This document shows, in pieces, positions 51,273-59,075 of a stretch of 64,000 nucleotides of DNA. The DNA comes from Devosia sp. (GTDB lineage: Bacteria; Pseudomonadota; Alphaproteobacteria; Rhizobiales; Devosiaceae). The DNA lies in assembly GCF_017744655.1 (NCBI RefSeq), contig NZ_JAGIAW010000009.1, positions 62,001-126,000 on the forward strand, read 5' to 3'. The notes below the pieces were generated by a model. It ran no database searches and was not told the origin of the DNA. It saw nothing but the letters and a program-made list of their open reading frames with translations. The stretch's first letter is position 1. Every line of letters starts with the position of its first letter. The translations under genes and the position numbers were made by a program.

Positions 51273-51755
51273 ATGACCACAAGGCCGCGTCAATTGCGTC
51301 GAAACGCAACCGATGCCGAAAACCGGCTTTGGTATGTGCTGCGCAATCGATCGCTCGGCGGCTGGAAGTTCGTGCGACAGTTTCCTGTCGGCCCCTATAT
51401 TGCGGATTTTGCCTGTCGCGAGGCCGCGCTGATTGTTGAGCTCGATGGTGGGCAACATGCCGACAATGCCAATGACTTCATCCGTACGAAATATCTGAAC
51501 GCCCAAGGCTACGGCGTGCTGCGCTTCTGGAATGGGGACGTGCTGCAAAACCGCGACGCGGTGATGTGGGCGATCCAGAGCACAATTGAGGGCTCCCCCT
51601 CACCCGACCTCCGCTTCGCTCCGGCCACCCTCTCCCCGATGGGGAGAGGAATAAGAGGGGTGCGCGCTGTCGCATCTTCGCATCGCCAGGCATTGGCGCG
51701 GTCCATTCCTCTGCCTATTGGCGGAGAGAGGGACGAGGGAGTCTCACCAACATAG
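51273..51755 (+). CDS. DUF559 endonuclease-like protein with repeat-derived C terminus
   Basis: Protein of 160 residues. Residues 1-108 form a DUF559 domain (Vsr/restriction-endonuclease-like fold): RRNATDAENRLWYVLRNRSL, FVRQFPVGPYIADFACREAALIVELDGGQH (a PD-ExK-like Asp/Glu pattern), then YGVLRFWNGDVLQNRDAV. From about residue 109 (SPSPDLRFAPATLSP...) the frame runs through a family E repeat to its stop, so the last 50 residues are translated intergenic repeat. It interrupts the pyrimidine operon and is flanked by repeats on both sides, which suggests insertion. Function unknown. Confidence 0.75.
   Translation: MTTRPRQLRRNATDAENRLWYVLRNRSLGGWKFVRQFPVGPYIADFACREAALIVELDGGQHADNANDFIRTKYLNAQGYGVLRFWNGDVLQNRDAVMWAIQSTIEGSPSPDLRFAPATLSPMGRGIRGVRAVASSHRQALARSIPLPIGGERDEGVSPT
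51594..51745. repeat. Family E repeat lying inside the DUF559 reading frame
   Basis: CCCTCACCCGACCTCCGCTT, CCCTCTCCCCGATGGGGAGAG and a later CTCTGCC...GGAGAGAGGGA arm, as in intergenic copies at 51145 and 23150. Confidence 0.65.
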
Positions 51756-51827
51756 AAACAAATGACAGTCCCACCGAGGCGCTGAGGGGTGCGTGGTGGG
51801 GCTGAATGAATGCAAGGGAACGAAGAT

Positions 51828-53279
51828 ATGAGCAAAGTTATCAAGGGCGGTACGGTCGTTACGGCTGATCTCAGCTATGTCGCCGACGTCAAGATCGACG
51901 GCGATGTGATCGTCGAGATCGGGCAGAACCTTTCCGGCGACGAAATTCTCGATGCCAGCGGCTGCTACATCATGCCCGGCGGCATCGATCCGCATACCCA
52001 TCTCGAAATGCCTTTCATGGGCACCTATTCGGCCGACGATTTTGAAAGCGGCACCCGCGCGGCGCTGTCGGGCGGCACGACAATGGTCGTGGATTTCTGC
52101 CTGCCCAACCCCAACCAGAGCCTCCTTGAAGCCCTGCAGATGTGGGACAACAAGACCGGCAAGGCGAGCACGGATTACTCGTTCCACATGGCCATCACCT
52201 GGTGGGGCGAGCAGGTGTTCAACGAAATGGCCGAGGTGGTCGATCGCGGCATTACCTCGTTCAAGCACTTCATGGCCTATAAGGGCTCGCTGATGGTGAA
52301 TGACGACGAGATGTTCGCTTCGTTCCAGCGCTGCGCGGCGCTTGGCGCCCTGCCCCTCGTTCACGCGGAAAACGGCGACGTGGTCGCGGCGATGACGGCC
52401 AAGCTGCTCGCCGAGGGAAACAATGGGCCGGAAGGCCATGCCTATTCGCGGCCGCCGGAAGTGGAAGGCGAAGCGACCAATCGTGCCATCATGATTGCCG
52501 ATATGGCCGGGGTGCCGCTCTATGTGGTGCATACGAGCTGCGAGCAGGCGCATGAGGCCATTCGCCGGGCGCGGCAGAAGGGCATGCGCGTTTATGGCGA
52601 GCCGCTGATCCAGCATCTGGTGCTCGACGAGAGCGAATATTTCAATCCCGATTGGGACCATGCGGCGCGCCGGGTGATGTCGCCGCCCTTCCGCAACAAG
52701 CAGCATCAGGATTCGCTCTGGGCGGGCCTGCAGGCGGGCTCACTCTCGTGCGTCGCGACGGACCATTGCGCCTTCACCACCGCGCAGAAGCGCAATGGGG
52801 TCGGCAATTTTGCAAAGATTCCGAACGGGACGGGTGGGCTCGAGGATCGGTTGCCGGTGCTTTGGACGGCGGGCGTCAACACGGGCCGGCTGACGCCAAA
52901 CGAATTTGTGGCGGTCACCTCCACCAACATCGCAAAGATCCTCAATATGTACCCCAAGAAGGGAGCGGTGATGGTTGGCGCGGATGCGGACCTGATCGTC
53001 TGGGACCCCAAGCGTAAGAAGACGATCACGGCCTCCAAGCAGCAATCGGTGATCGACTACAACGTGTTTGAAGGGTTCGAGGTGACCGGCCTGCCGCGCT
53101 TCGTCCTCAGCCGCGGTAAGGTTTCCATCGTCGAAAACGAGGTGAAGGCCGAGCCGGGACATGGCAAGTTCGTGGCGCGCGAGGCGAAAAACCCGGTCAA
53201 CCGGGCGCTGAGCCAGTGGAAGGAATTGGTCGCCCCGCGAAAAGTGGAACGGGCCGGCATTCCGGCGACGGGTGTTTGA
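51828..53279 (+). CDS. hydA: Dihydropyrimidinase
   Basis: Opens dihydrouracil or dihydrothymine to the N-carbamoyl-beta-amino acid. It has 483 residues with amidohydrolase ligands complete: GGIDPHTHLEMPF near 58-70, the Lys to be carboxylated in FKHFMAYKGS near 150, LVHAENGD near 185, YVVHTSCEQ near 240 and SCVATDHCAF near 315. ATG 51828 is preceded by GGAACGAAG. It belongs with the beta-ureidopropionase, aminotransferase and mmsA genes. No dihydropyrimidine dehydrogenase (preT/preA, pydA) is in the window. Other hydantoinases share the fold, but the context favours pyrimidine. Confidence 0.93.
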   Translation: MSKVIKGGTVVTADLSYVADVKIDGDVIVEIGQNLSGDEILDASGCYIMPGGIDPHTHLEMPFMGTYSADDFESGTRAALSGGTTMVVDFCLPNPNQSLLEALQMWDNKTGKASTDYSFHMAITWWGEQVFNEMAEVVDRGITSFKHFMAYKGSLMVNDDEMFASFQRCAALGALPLVHAENGDVVAAMTAKLLAEGNNGPEGHAYSRPPEVEGEATNRAIMIADMAGVPLYVVHTSCEQAHEAIRRARQKGMRVYGEPLIQHLVLDESEYFNPDWDHAARRVMSPPFRNKQHQDSLWAGLQAGSLSCVATDHCAFTTAQKRNGVGNFAKIPNGTGGLEDRLPVLWTAGVNTGRLTPNEFVAVTSTNIAKILNMYPKKGAVMVGADADLIVWDPKRKKTITASKQQSVIDYNVFEGFEVTGLPRFVLSRGKVSIVENEVKAEPGHGKFVAREAKNPVNRALSQWKELVAPRKVERAGIPATGV

Positions 53280-53359
53280 CATCGGCAGCATGATGAAAAT
53301 CGAGGCACTGTGCCGCACAAACGCAGCAGGGAGCGCCGGAAAAGCGACCCTCCGGCCTG

Positions 53360-53375
53360 CGGCACGCGCCTTGCA
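53360..53375 (+). promoter_or_regulatory. Sigma-54 (-24/-12) promoter for the pyrimidine transporter operon
   Basis: CGGCACGCGCCTTGCA matches the consensus TGGCACG-N4-TTGCW at every fixed position but the first, with GG and GC exactly ten bases apart. The start point would fall near 53385, 45 bases before the ATPase start codon. A GGCAC-T-GTGCC palindrome at 53304-53314 is a candidate activator site. Confidence 0.65.
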
Positions 53376-53379
53376 TCAG

Positions 53380-53398
53380 GCAATGCAAAACGCATTGC
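53380..53398. promoter_or_regulatory. GCAATGC-N5-GCATTGC inverted repeat
   Basis: A perfect 7-5-7 inverted repeat beginning five bases after the -12 element of the sigma-54 promoter. It could form a hairpin at the very 5' end of the message or bind a repressor. Confidence 0.5.
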
Positions 53399-53430
53399 AG
53401 GCCAGACAATAGGCTAGAAAGGCGACACCC

Positions 53431-54261
53431 TTGTCCGTCACGTCGATCAATTCATCAACGACAGGCACGGGTGTTGCACTCCCTGTCGTCGAGGCCGAGC
53501 ATCTCGGCCTGACCTTCTCCACCAATGACGGCGACGTGGTGGCGCTGTCGGACGTCAACCTGACCATCGAGAAGGGCGATTTCGTTTCCTTCATCGGGCC
53601 TTCGGGCTGTGGCAAGACGACGTTTCTGCGCACCATTGCCGATCTCGAACAGCCGACCTCGGGCACACTTCGCATCAACGGCCAGACGCCGGAAAACGCG
53701 CGAAAAGACCGGGCCTATGGCTATGTGTTCCAGGCGCCGGCGCTCTATCCCTGGCGCACCATCGAGAAGAATATCGCCCTGCCGCTCGAGATCATGGGGC
53801 ACTCGGCCCAGCAACAGGCCGAGCGGATCAAGCGGACGATGGACCTGGTGAACCTCACGGGGTTCGAGAAGAAGTATCCCTGGCAGCTTTCGGGCGGCAT
53901 GCAGCAACGTGCTTCGATCGCGCGCGCGCTGGCTTTCGATGCCGACCTGCTGCTCATGGATGAGCCGTTTGGGGCGCTCGATGAGATTGTCAGGGATCAT
54001 CTCAATTCCGAGCTGCTGAAGCTGTGGGATCGGACGAAGAAAACCATCTGCTTTGTGACGCACTCGATTCCCGAGGCGGTTTATCTGTCCACGAAAATCG
54101 TGGTGATGTCGCCGCGGCCGGGGCGGGTGACGGACGTGATCGAGAGCAATCTGCCGCGGGAAAGGCCGCTCGATATTCGCGAGACGCCGGAATTTTTGGC
54201 CATTGCGGCAAGGGTGCGCGATGGGTTGCGGGCCGGGCATTCTTATGAGGAGGTGATGTGA
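53431..54261 (+). CDS. ABC transporter ATP-binding protein (pyrimidine/NMT1-type importer)
   Basis: ATPase of the nitrate/taurine/thiamine-precursor family, 276 residues. It has Walker A GPSGCGKTT near 50, Q-loop FQAPALYPWRT, signature LSGGMQQRASIARAL, Walker B LLLMDEPFGALDE and switch FVTHSIPEAVYLS. The start is TTG at 53431 with AAAGG upstream. It is the first gene of a transporter operon that follows dihydropyrimidinase by 151 bases and has its own sigma-54-like promoter. Confidence 0.87.
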   Translation: MSVTSINSSTTGTGVALPVVEAEHLGLTFSTNDGDVVALSDVNLTIEKGDFVSFIGPSGCGKTTFLRTIADLEQPTSGTLRINGQTPENARKDRAYGYVFQAPALYPWRTIEKNIALPLEIMGHSAQQQAERIKRTMDLVNLTGFEKKYPWQLSGGMQQRASIARALAFDADLLLMDEPFGALDEIVRDHLNSELLKLWDRTKKTICFVTHSIPEAVYLSTKIVVMSPRPGRVTDVIESNLPRERPLDIRETPEFLAIAARVRDGLRAGHSYEEVM

Positions 54262-54289
54262 TGGGCATCAGTGTGCCGTCGGCCTCCTC

Positions 54290-54455
54290 TTTTCCTCTCC
54301 CGTTTACGGGAGAGGGGGACCGCGCGAAGCGCGGTGGAGAGGGGTGCAACGGGCGACATAGCGCAGGATTGGTCGAGGGGTTAGTGCGTGTGGCTCCCCC
54401 CTCCACCGCCCATGAGACGGCCCCCCTCCCCCGCTTGCGGGGGAGGAATGACAGC
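54290..54455. repeat. Intergenic repeat, family E variant
   Basis: CTCTCCCGTTTACGGGAGAG, then CGCGCGAAGCGCG, and CCCTCCCCCGCTTGCGGGGG. It lies between the ATPase and the first permease gene, within the operon. Confidence 0.7.
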
Positions 54456-54490
54456 CGATGCTTTGGTGGCTGGGTGGGAGTTGAAGCTCC

Positions 54491-55357
54491 ATGAACCGTG
54501 TCCTTCCCATCCTCACCATCCTCGTCGCCATCCTCGCCTTCTGGTATGCGGCGGCGATCTGGATGAATGCGCCTTGGCAGAATATTCTCAATGGGCGTGC
54601 CAATCTCGAGAACGTGCCGTTCCTCGAATTTGCCCAGCAGACCTGGGCGCAGGACAAGCCGGTGCTGCCGGCGCCGCATCAGGTGTTTTCCGAGATCTGG
54701 AACGCGACCATGGGGCTCGAATTTACTTCGCGACGGTCCCTGGCGCTTCATGCCTGGATCACGCTTTCGGCGACGCTGCTCGGCTTTGTGCTGGGAACGG
54801 GGCTCGGTGTCGTGCTGGCCGTGGCCATCGTCCACAATGATGCGGCGGATCGCTCGCTGATGCCGTGGATCATTGCGAGCCAGACCATTCCCATCCTCGC
54901 CATCGCCCCCATGGTGGTGGTGGGGCTCGGGGCGATCGGACTGACGGGGCTCGTGCCGAAAGCGCTGATCTCGATGTATCTGAGCTTTTTTCCGGTCGTC
55001 GTCGGCATGGTGAAGGGGCTGCGCTCGCCGGAGGCGATCCAGCTCGATCTGATGCGGACCTATGATGCTAATCCCTGGCAGGTTTTCTGGAAATTGCGCT
55101 GGCCGGCGGCGCTGCCGATGCTCTTTGCCTCGATGAAGGTGGGCATTGCCATTTCGCTGATTGGGGCTGTGGTGGCGGAGCTCTCCAATGCTGCTGGCGG
55201 CGGGCTTGGCGTGCGGCTGCTCACAGGCTCCTACAACGGGCAAACCATCCAGATCTGGGCGGCGTTGTTCATCGCGGCGGGGTTGGCGGCGGTGCTCGTC
55301 GCTATCGTCGGGGCGGCGGAACGAATGGTCAATGCGCGCAATGGGGTGCGGGCATGA
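54491..55357 (+). CDS. ABC transporter permease 1 (pyrimidine importer)
   Basis: Inner-membrane permease of the nitrate/taurine family, 288 residues. One N-terminal membrane segment is followed by a periplasmic stretch, then five more. The EAA-type loop is modified as usual in this family (LRSPEAIQLDLMRTYDANPWQVFWKLRWPAALP, near 175-205). Its stop overlaps permease 2 by ATGA. Confidence 0.87.
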   Translation: MNRVLPILTILVAILAFWYAAAIWMNAPWQNILNGRANLENVPFLEFAQQTWAQDKPVLPAPHQVFSEIWNATMGLEFTSRRSLALHAWITLSATLLGFVLGTGLGVVLAVAIVHNDAADRSLMPWIIASQTIPILAIAPMVVVGLGAIGLTGLVPKALISMYLSFFPVVVGMVKGLRSPEAIQLDLMRTYDANPWQVFWKLRWPAALPMLFASMKVGIAISLIGAVVAELSNAAGGGLGVRLLTGSYNGQTIQIWAALFIAAGLAAVLVAIVGAAERMVNARNGVRA

Positions 55358-56466
55358 AGAGCGGGCTCACCTTGTTGCAGGCAGTGCTGGCGGTTGTGGC
55401 TGGCGGCACGGCGCTGTTTGGTCTTGTTGGCGCAGCGATTTCGGCGGATGCCGAACTGTTGCTGACCCTGGCCTTTGGGTTTGGTGCACTGACCCTCGCG
55501 CGCTTTGTGTGGAGGCCGATCAGCTTCTGGCTCGATGGCGTAGCGGCGGCCCTGATTGCGCTGACGCTGGTCTGGGCCCTGCCCCGCGGCACAGTCATGC
55601 CCGGCCACTACTGGTTTGGCATGGTTTCGGCCTGGGCGTTTGCTTGGCTGTTCGTCGATCAGCTTTCCGCTGCTATTCGCAAGGGTACGGTGCCACGACA
55701 GGCGATGGGGCTGCTGATCCCGGCCGTCTTCGGTGTCTCACTGCTGGTCATGTGGGAAATCGTCACACGCGGCGCCAATGTGCCGCCGGTGCTCTTGCCC
55801 GCACCCTCGGCCATCGGGGCGCAGTTGGCGAATTCGGCGCCGATCCTCTGGGCCGATTTCGTCCAGACTTTCGTAAAGTCCGTCATTCCCGGCTATATCA
55901 TCGGGTGTCTCGCCGGGCTTGTCGTTGCCATTGCGGTCGATCGCTCGCCGTTCCTGAAAGCCGGGCTCTTGCCGATCGGCAATTTCATGTCGGCGCTGCC
56001 GATCATCGGCATCGCGCCGATCATGGTCATGTGGTTTGGCTTCGACTGGCAGAGCAAGGCTGCCGTCGTCGTCGCCATGACGTTCTTCCCCATGCTGGTC
56101 AATACGGTGGCGGGGCTCAATGCAGCCTCTTCCATCGAGCGCGACCTCATGCGGACCTATGCTGCCAACTATTGGCAGACGCTGTTGAAGTTGCGCCTGC
56201 CCGCTGCGGGGCCCTTCATCTTCAATGCCCTCAAGATCAACTCGACTCTGGCCTTGATCGGCGCAATCGTAGCGGAATTCTTCGGAACGCCTGTTGTGGG
56301 GATGGGCTTCCGGATTTCGACCGGGGTGGGGCGTCTCGCCATCGACCTGGTCTGGGCGGAGATCGCGGTTGCTGCGGTCGCGGGGTCCGCCTTCTACGGG
56401 GTGATCGCTCTCATAGAAAGGGGCGTCACCTTCTGGCATCCGTCTGTCCGTGGTGGACGGGCGTAA
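55354..56466 (+). CDS. ABC transporter permease 2 (pyrimidine importer), with extra N-terminal membrane segments
   Basis: Permease of the same family, 370 residues, about 100 longer than its partner because the first 120 residues add roughly four membrane helices. The core domain (about 125-365) has the loop SIERDLMRTYAANYWQTLLKLRLPAAGP. The longer and shorter permeases probably form a heterodimer. It ends 25 bases before the binding-protein gene. Confidence 0.86.
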   Translation: MKSGLTLLQAVLAVVAGGTALFGLVGAAISADAELLLTLAFGFGALTLARFVWRPISFWLDGVAAALIALTLVWALPRGTVMPGHYWFGMVSAWAFAWLFVDQLSAAIRKGTVPRQAMGLLIPAVFGVSLLVMWEIVTRGANVPPVLLPAPSAIGAQLANSAPILWADFVQTFVKSVIPGYIIGCLAGLVVAIAVDRSPFLKAGLLPIGNFMSALPIIGIAPIMVMWFGFDWQSKAAVVVAMTFFPMLVNTVAGLNAASSIERDLMRTYAANYWQTLLKLRLPAAGPFIFNALKINSTLALIGAIVAEFFGTPVVGMGFRISTGVGRLAIDLVWAEIAVAAVAGSAFYGVIALIERGVTFWHPSVRGGRA

Positions 56467-56491
56467 AAATCAGGGAAAAGGGAACGACAGA

Positions 56492-57472
56492 ATGAAGACT
56501 CTTATTACCGGCCTGCTCGCCGGCACCATGGCACTCGCGGCCATGCCCAGCGCCTTTGCGGCCGATGCGCTGACCCTGCAGCTCAAGTGGGTGACGCAGG
56601 CGCAGTTCGCCGGCTATCTCGTGGCCGAAGCCAAGGGCTTTTATGACGAAGAAGACATCGACCTGACCATTCTGCCCGGCGGCCCGAACATTGCCCCGGA
56701 ACAGGTGATTGCCGGCGGCGGTGCCGACATCATCGTCACCTGGATGGCTGCCGGCCTTGCCGCGCGCGATACCGGCGTGCCGCTGGTCAATATCGCCCAG
56801 CCGTTCAAGCGCTCGGGCCTGATGATGATCTGTCCGGTCGAGAAGGAAATCAAAACCGTCGCCGACTTCCCGGGCCATACGCTGGGCGTCTGGTTCTTCG
56901 GCAATGAATATCCGTTCTTTGCCTGGATGAACAAGGAAGGCATTGCCACCGATGGTTCGGCCGGCGGCGTCACGGTTCTGCAGCAGAGCTTTGATATCCA
57001 GCCGATGATCCAAGGCCAGGCCGACTGCATCTCGGTCATGACCTATAACGAATATGGCCAGGCGCTCGATGCCGGCTATGGCCCGGATAACCTGACCATC
57101 TTCAACTATACCGAGATGGGCAATGACCTCTTGGAAGACGGTCTCTATGTCATGGAAGACACGCTCTCCGATCCGGCCAAGGTCGATGCCTATACCCGCT
57201 TCGTCCGCGCTTCGATGAAGGGCTGGCAATATGCGCTCGACAATCCGGAAGAAGCCGCCCAGATCGTCGTCGACAGCGACGAAACCGGCGCTGCTGAACT
57301 CGCGCACCAGCTCTATATGGTGGGCGAGGTTTCCAAACTCGTCGATGCCGACGACGCTGCGCTAGACATGACGACCTATGATCGTACCGTGAAGGCTCTC
57401 ATCGATCAGTCGATCATCAAGGCTCAGCCGGAAGGTGCTTACACCACCGTCGTCACCGACGCGCTGAAGTAA
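56492..57472 (+). CDS. NMT1/THI5-family periplasmic binding protein (pyrimidine-type ligand)
   Basis: Periplasmic receptor with 326 residues and a signal peptide (1-24, MPSAFAAD). The mature start LTLQLKWVTQAQFAGYLVAEAKGFY is the hallmark of the NMT1/THI5 group, whose members bind pyrimidines such as HMP or N-formyl derivatives, riboflavin or similar heterocycles. With dihydropyrimidinase and its partners upstream, uracil, thymine or a hydropyrimidine is the likely cargo; a thiamine precursor is the alternative. AAAAGGGAA precedes ATG 56492. A terminator closes the operon. Confidence 0.88.
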   Translation: MKTLITGLLAGTMALAAMPSAFAADALTLQLKWVTQAQFAGYLVAEAKGFYDEEDIDLTILPGGPNIAPEQVIAGGGADIIVTWMAAGLAARDTGVPLVNIAQPFKRSGLMMICPVEKEIKTVADFPGHTLGVWFFGNEYPFFAWMNKEGIATDGSAGGVTVLQQSFDIQPMIQGQADCISVMTYNEYGQALDAGYGPDNLTIFNYTEMGNDLLEDGLYVMEDTLSDPAKVDAYTRFVRASMKGWQYALDNPEEAAQIVVDSDETGAAELAHQLYMVGEVSKLVDADDAALDMTTYDRTVKALIDQSIIKAQPEGAYTTVVTDALK

Positions 57473-57494
57473 TTTTTTGGGCTTTTGAATACCG

Positions 57495-57528
57495 GCGGGC
57501 GGGGAGCGATCCCTGCCCGCTTTGTTTT
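57495..57528 (+). terminator. Intrinsic terminator of the pyrimidine transporter operon
   Basis: GCGGGCGGGGA-GCGA-TCCCTGCCCGC (11 bp with one G-T pair) followed by TTTGTTTT. Confidence 0.8.
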
Positions 57529-57539
57529 GAGAACTTGAA

Positions 57540-57782
57540 ATGGCCACGCTCGCCCGGCACAAGGCGCAAAACACCGTGGAGAGCAAAATTCCGACAGACC
57601 CGCTCACGCTCATGGGCCTCGGCATCGGTGCCGTCGTCGTCATCTGGCTGATTTTTTCTGTGGTGAAGAAAATGGTCGGCATTGCCATCGTGCTGGCGCT
57701 CGCCGCCGGGGCCTGGTTCCTCTGGACCAATCCGCAATATCTCGCGCCCATCATGGCCCAGATCCGGCACGTGAACGGCTAG
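57540..57782 (+). CDS. Small membrane protein, 80 residues
   Basis: Not a family I can name. A basic N-terminal tail is followed by two hydrophobic segments (LMGLGIGAVVVIWLIFSVV and VGIAIVLALAAGAWFLW) and a short polar end. It starts eleven bases after the terminator T-run, so it probably belongs to the next group of small membrane proteins rather than the transporter operon. Confidence 0.65.
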   Translation: MATLARHKAQNTVESKIPTDPLTLMGLGIGAVVVIWLIFSVVKKMVGIAIVLALAAGAWFLWTNPQYLAPIMAQIRHVNG

Positions 57783-57851
57783 ATCAGCGCCGGAACGAAT
57801 CCGCTCTCTCGCCAGTTGAGATGTCATACTCAATTGCCAGAGGGCATTTTC

Positions 57852-57926
57852 ATGAATTCGATCATTTATCTCGTTGGCCTCGTGGTCATCGTCATGGCCA
57901 TCCTTTCCTTCATCGGCCTTGCCTGA
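57852..57926 (+). CDS. Tiny single-pass membrane protein, 24 residues
   Basis: A 24-residue protein (75 bases). ATG 57852 follows AGAGGG by about nine bases. The product MNSIIYLVGLVVIVMAILSF with GLA at the end is one hydrophobic helix. From memory, almost identical tiny proteins starting MNSIIYxVGLVVIV are widespread in Rhizobiales. It is 15 bases before the 298-residue membrane protein gene. Confidence 0.7.
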   Translation: MNSIIYLVGLVVIVMAILSFIGLA

Positions 57927-57941
57927 TCCGGAGGCGAGACC

Positions 57942-58838
57942 ATGACCATTGTTCAACCCACCGAAGTGGCTGTGATCGATACCGGCTCGGCGCGTGACAG
58001 CGCCAGCTATGTCGACTGGTCGGCCATCATTGCCGGCGTGATTTTCGCCTCGGCCGTTTCGCTGCTGTTCATTGCCTTCGGCACTGCCGTCGGGCTCAAT
58101 TTCATCGATTTTCGCTCACGTGAAGGTGCGCCCGGTATCCTGATCGGCATTGCCGCTGCGAGCTGGTTCCTGTGGGTGCAGGTATCGAGCCTGATGGCCG
58201 GCGGCTATCTCGCTGGGCGCCTGCGTCGCCGGCATTTTGACGCCACCGAGGATGAAAGCGATGTCCGTGACGGCGCCCACGGGCTGATCGTCTGGGCGGG
58301 GGCCACCGTGCTCGGCGCCATCATTGCGCTGGGCGGTGCCGGGGCTGCGGCCAATATGGCCGGTTCGGCTCTCGCCACGGCCACCACCGCGACCTCCAAT
58401 GTCGCGGCAGGGGCGGCCGATGCGATCGATCCCAATGCCTATTTCACCGATCAGCTGTTCCGTGCGGACCAGCCGGTGGCCGGTGATACGGAAGCGGCGC
58501 GTGCCGAAGCTGGGCGCATCTTTGCCCAGGCAGCTCTGGGTGACGGCACCGTGCCGGAAGCCGACCGCACTTACCTTGCCAATGTGGTTGCGGCCAATAC
58601 CGGCCTGACGCCGGAGGAATCCGCTGCCCGTGTGGATGCCGTGATTGTTGCCATTGATGGCGCCAAGCAGGATGCGCTGGAAGCAGCACGGATTGCCCGC
58701 AATACCGGCATCATCGCCGCCTTCCTCCTCGCGGCAACGACGCTGGTTTCGGCCATCGGCGCCTTTTGGGCGGCCCAGAAGGGTGGCAACCATCGCGACG
58801 AGAACACCGTCCTCACCGACGTCTTCCGCCGGTTCTAG
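57942..58838 (+). CDS. Membrane protein of 298 residues, PhnA-like/uncharacterised
   Basis: Integral membrane protein with four clear hydrophobic segments (about 27-50, 65-88, 105-128 and 265-288) and a long polar, helical region (130-260) rich in Ala/Glu/Asp between the third and fourth. Rhizobial homologues are sometimes labelled PhnA-like without evidence. A conserved-looking opening ASYVDWSAIIAGVIFASAVS is present. A GGAGG-type site precedes ATG 57942. It is flanked by two 24-residue membrane proteins. Function unknown. Confidence 0.72.
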   Translation: MTIVQPTEVAVIDTGSARDSASYVDWSAIIAGVIFASAVSLLFIAFGTAVGLNFIDFRSREGAPGILIGIAAASWFLWVQVSSLMAGGYLAGRLRRRHFDATEDESDVRDGAHGLIVWAGATVLGAIIALGGAGAAANMAGSALATATTATSNVAAGAADAIDPNAYFTDQLFRADQPVAGDTEAARAEAGRIFAQAALGDGTVPEADRTYLANVVAANTGLTPEESAARVDAVIVAIDGAKQDALEAARIARNTGIIAAFLLAATTLVSAIGAFWAAQKGGNHRDENTVLTDVFRRF

Positions 58839-58855
58839 AGAGAAAGGAAAACACC

Positions 58856-58930
58856 ATGTTCAAAGGTCTTGCTCTCTGGCTTCTCGGCGTGCCGATCTGG
58901 CTAATCATCATCATCTATCTGGTGACGTGA
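58856..58930 (+). CDS. Tiny membrane protein, 24 residues
   Basis: A 24-residue protein (75 bases). ATG 58856 has AAAGGAAA at about six bases. The product MFKGLALWLLGVPIWLIIII with YLVT at the end is one helix; proteins of the form MFKxxxLWLLGVPIxxI recur in Rhizobiales in my recollection. The coding sequence is followed after 12 bases by a strong terminator, as expected of a real last gene. Confidence 0.72.
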   Translation: MFKGLALWLLGVPIWLIIIIYLVT

Positions 58931-58942
58931 CGAGAACAAAAT

Positions 58943-58967
58943 CGGGGCCGAAAGGCCCCGTTTTTTT
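58943..58967 (+). terminator. Intrinsic terminator of the tiny membrane protein cluster
   Basis: CGGGGCC-GAAA-GGCCCCG, a 7-bp stem with a stable GAAA tetraloop, then seven T. Confidence 0.92.
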
Positions 58968-58981
58968 CATTCCGTCTCAGA

Positions 58982-59045
58982 GTCATTCCCGCGAAAGCGG
59001 GAATCTCGAGCCCCAAACAGAGATCCCCGCTTTCGCGGGGACGAC
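58982..59045. repeat. Intergenic inverted repeat, family A
   Basis: GTCATTCCCGCGAAAGCGGG and CCCCGCTTTCGCGGGGACGAC between convergent genes. Confidence 0.85.
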
Positions 59046-59075
59046 ATCGTGGGTGGGGCGTGTCTCAGGCCAGTC

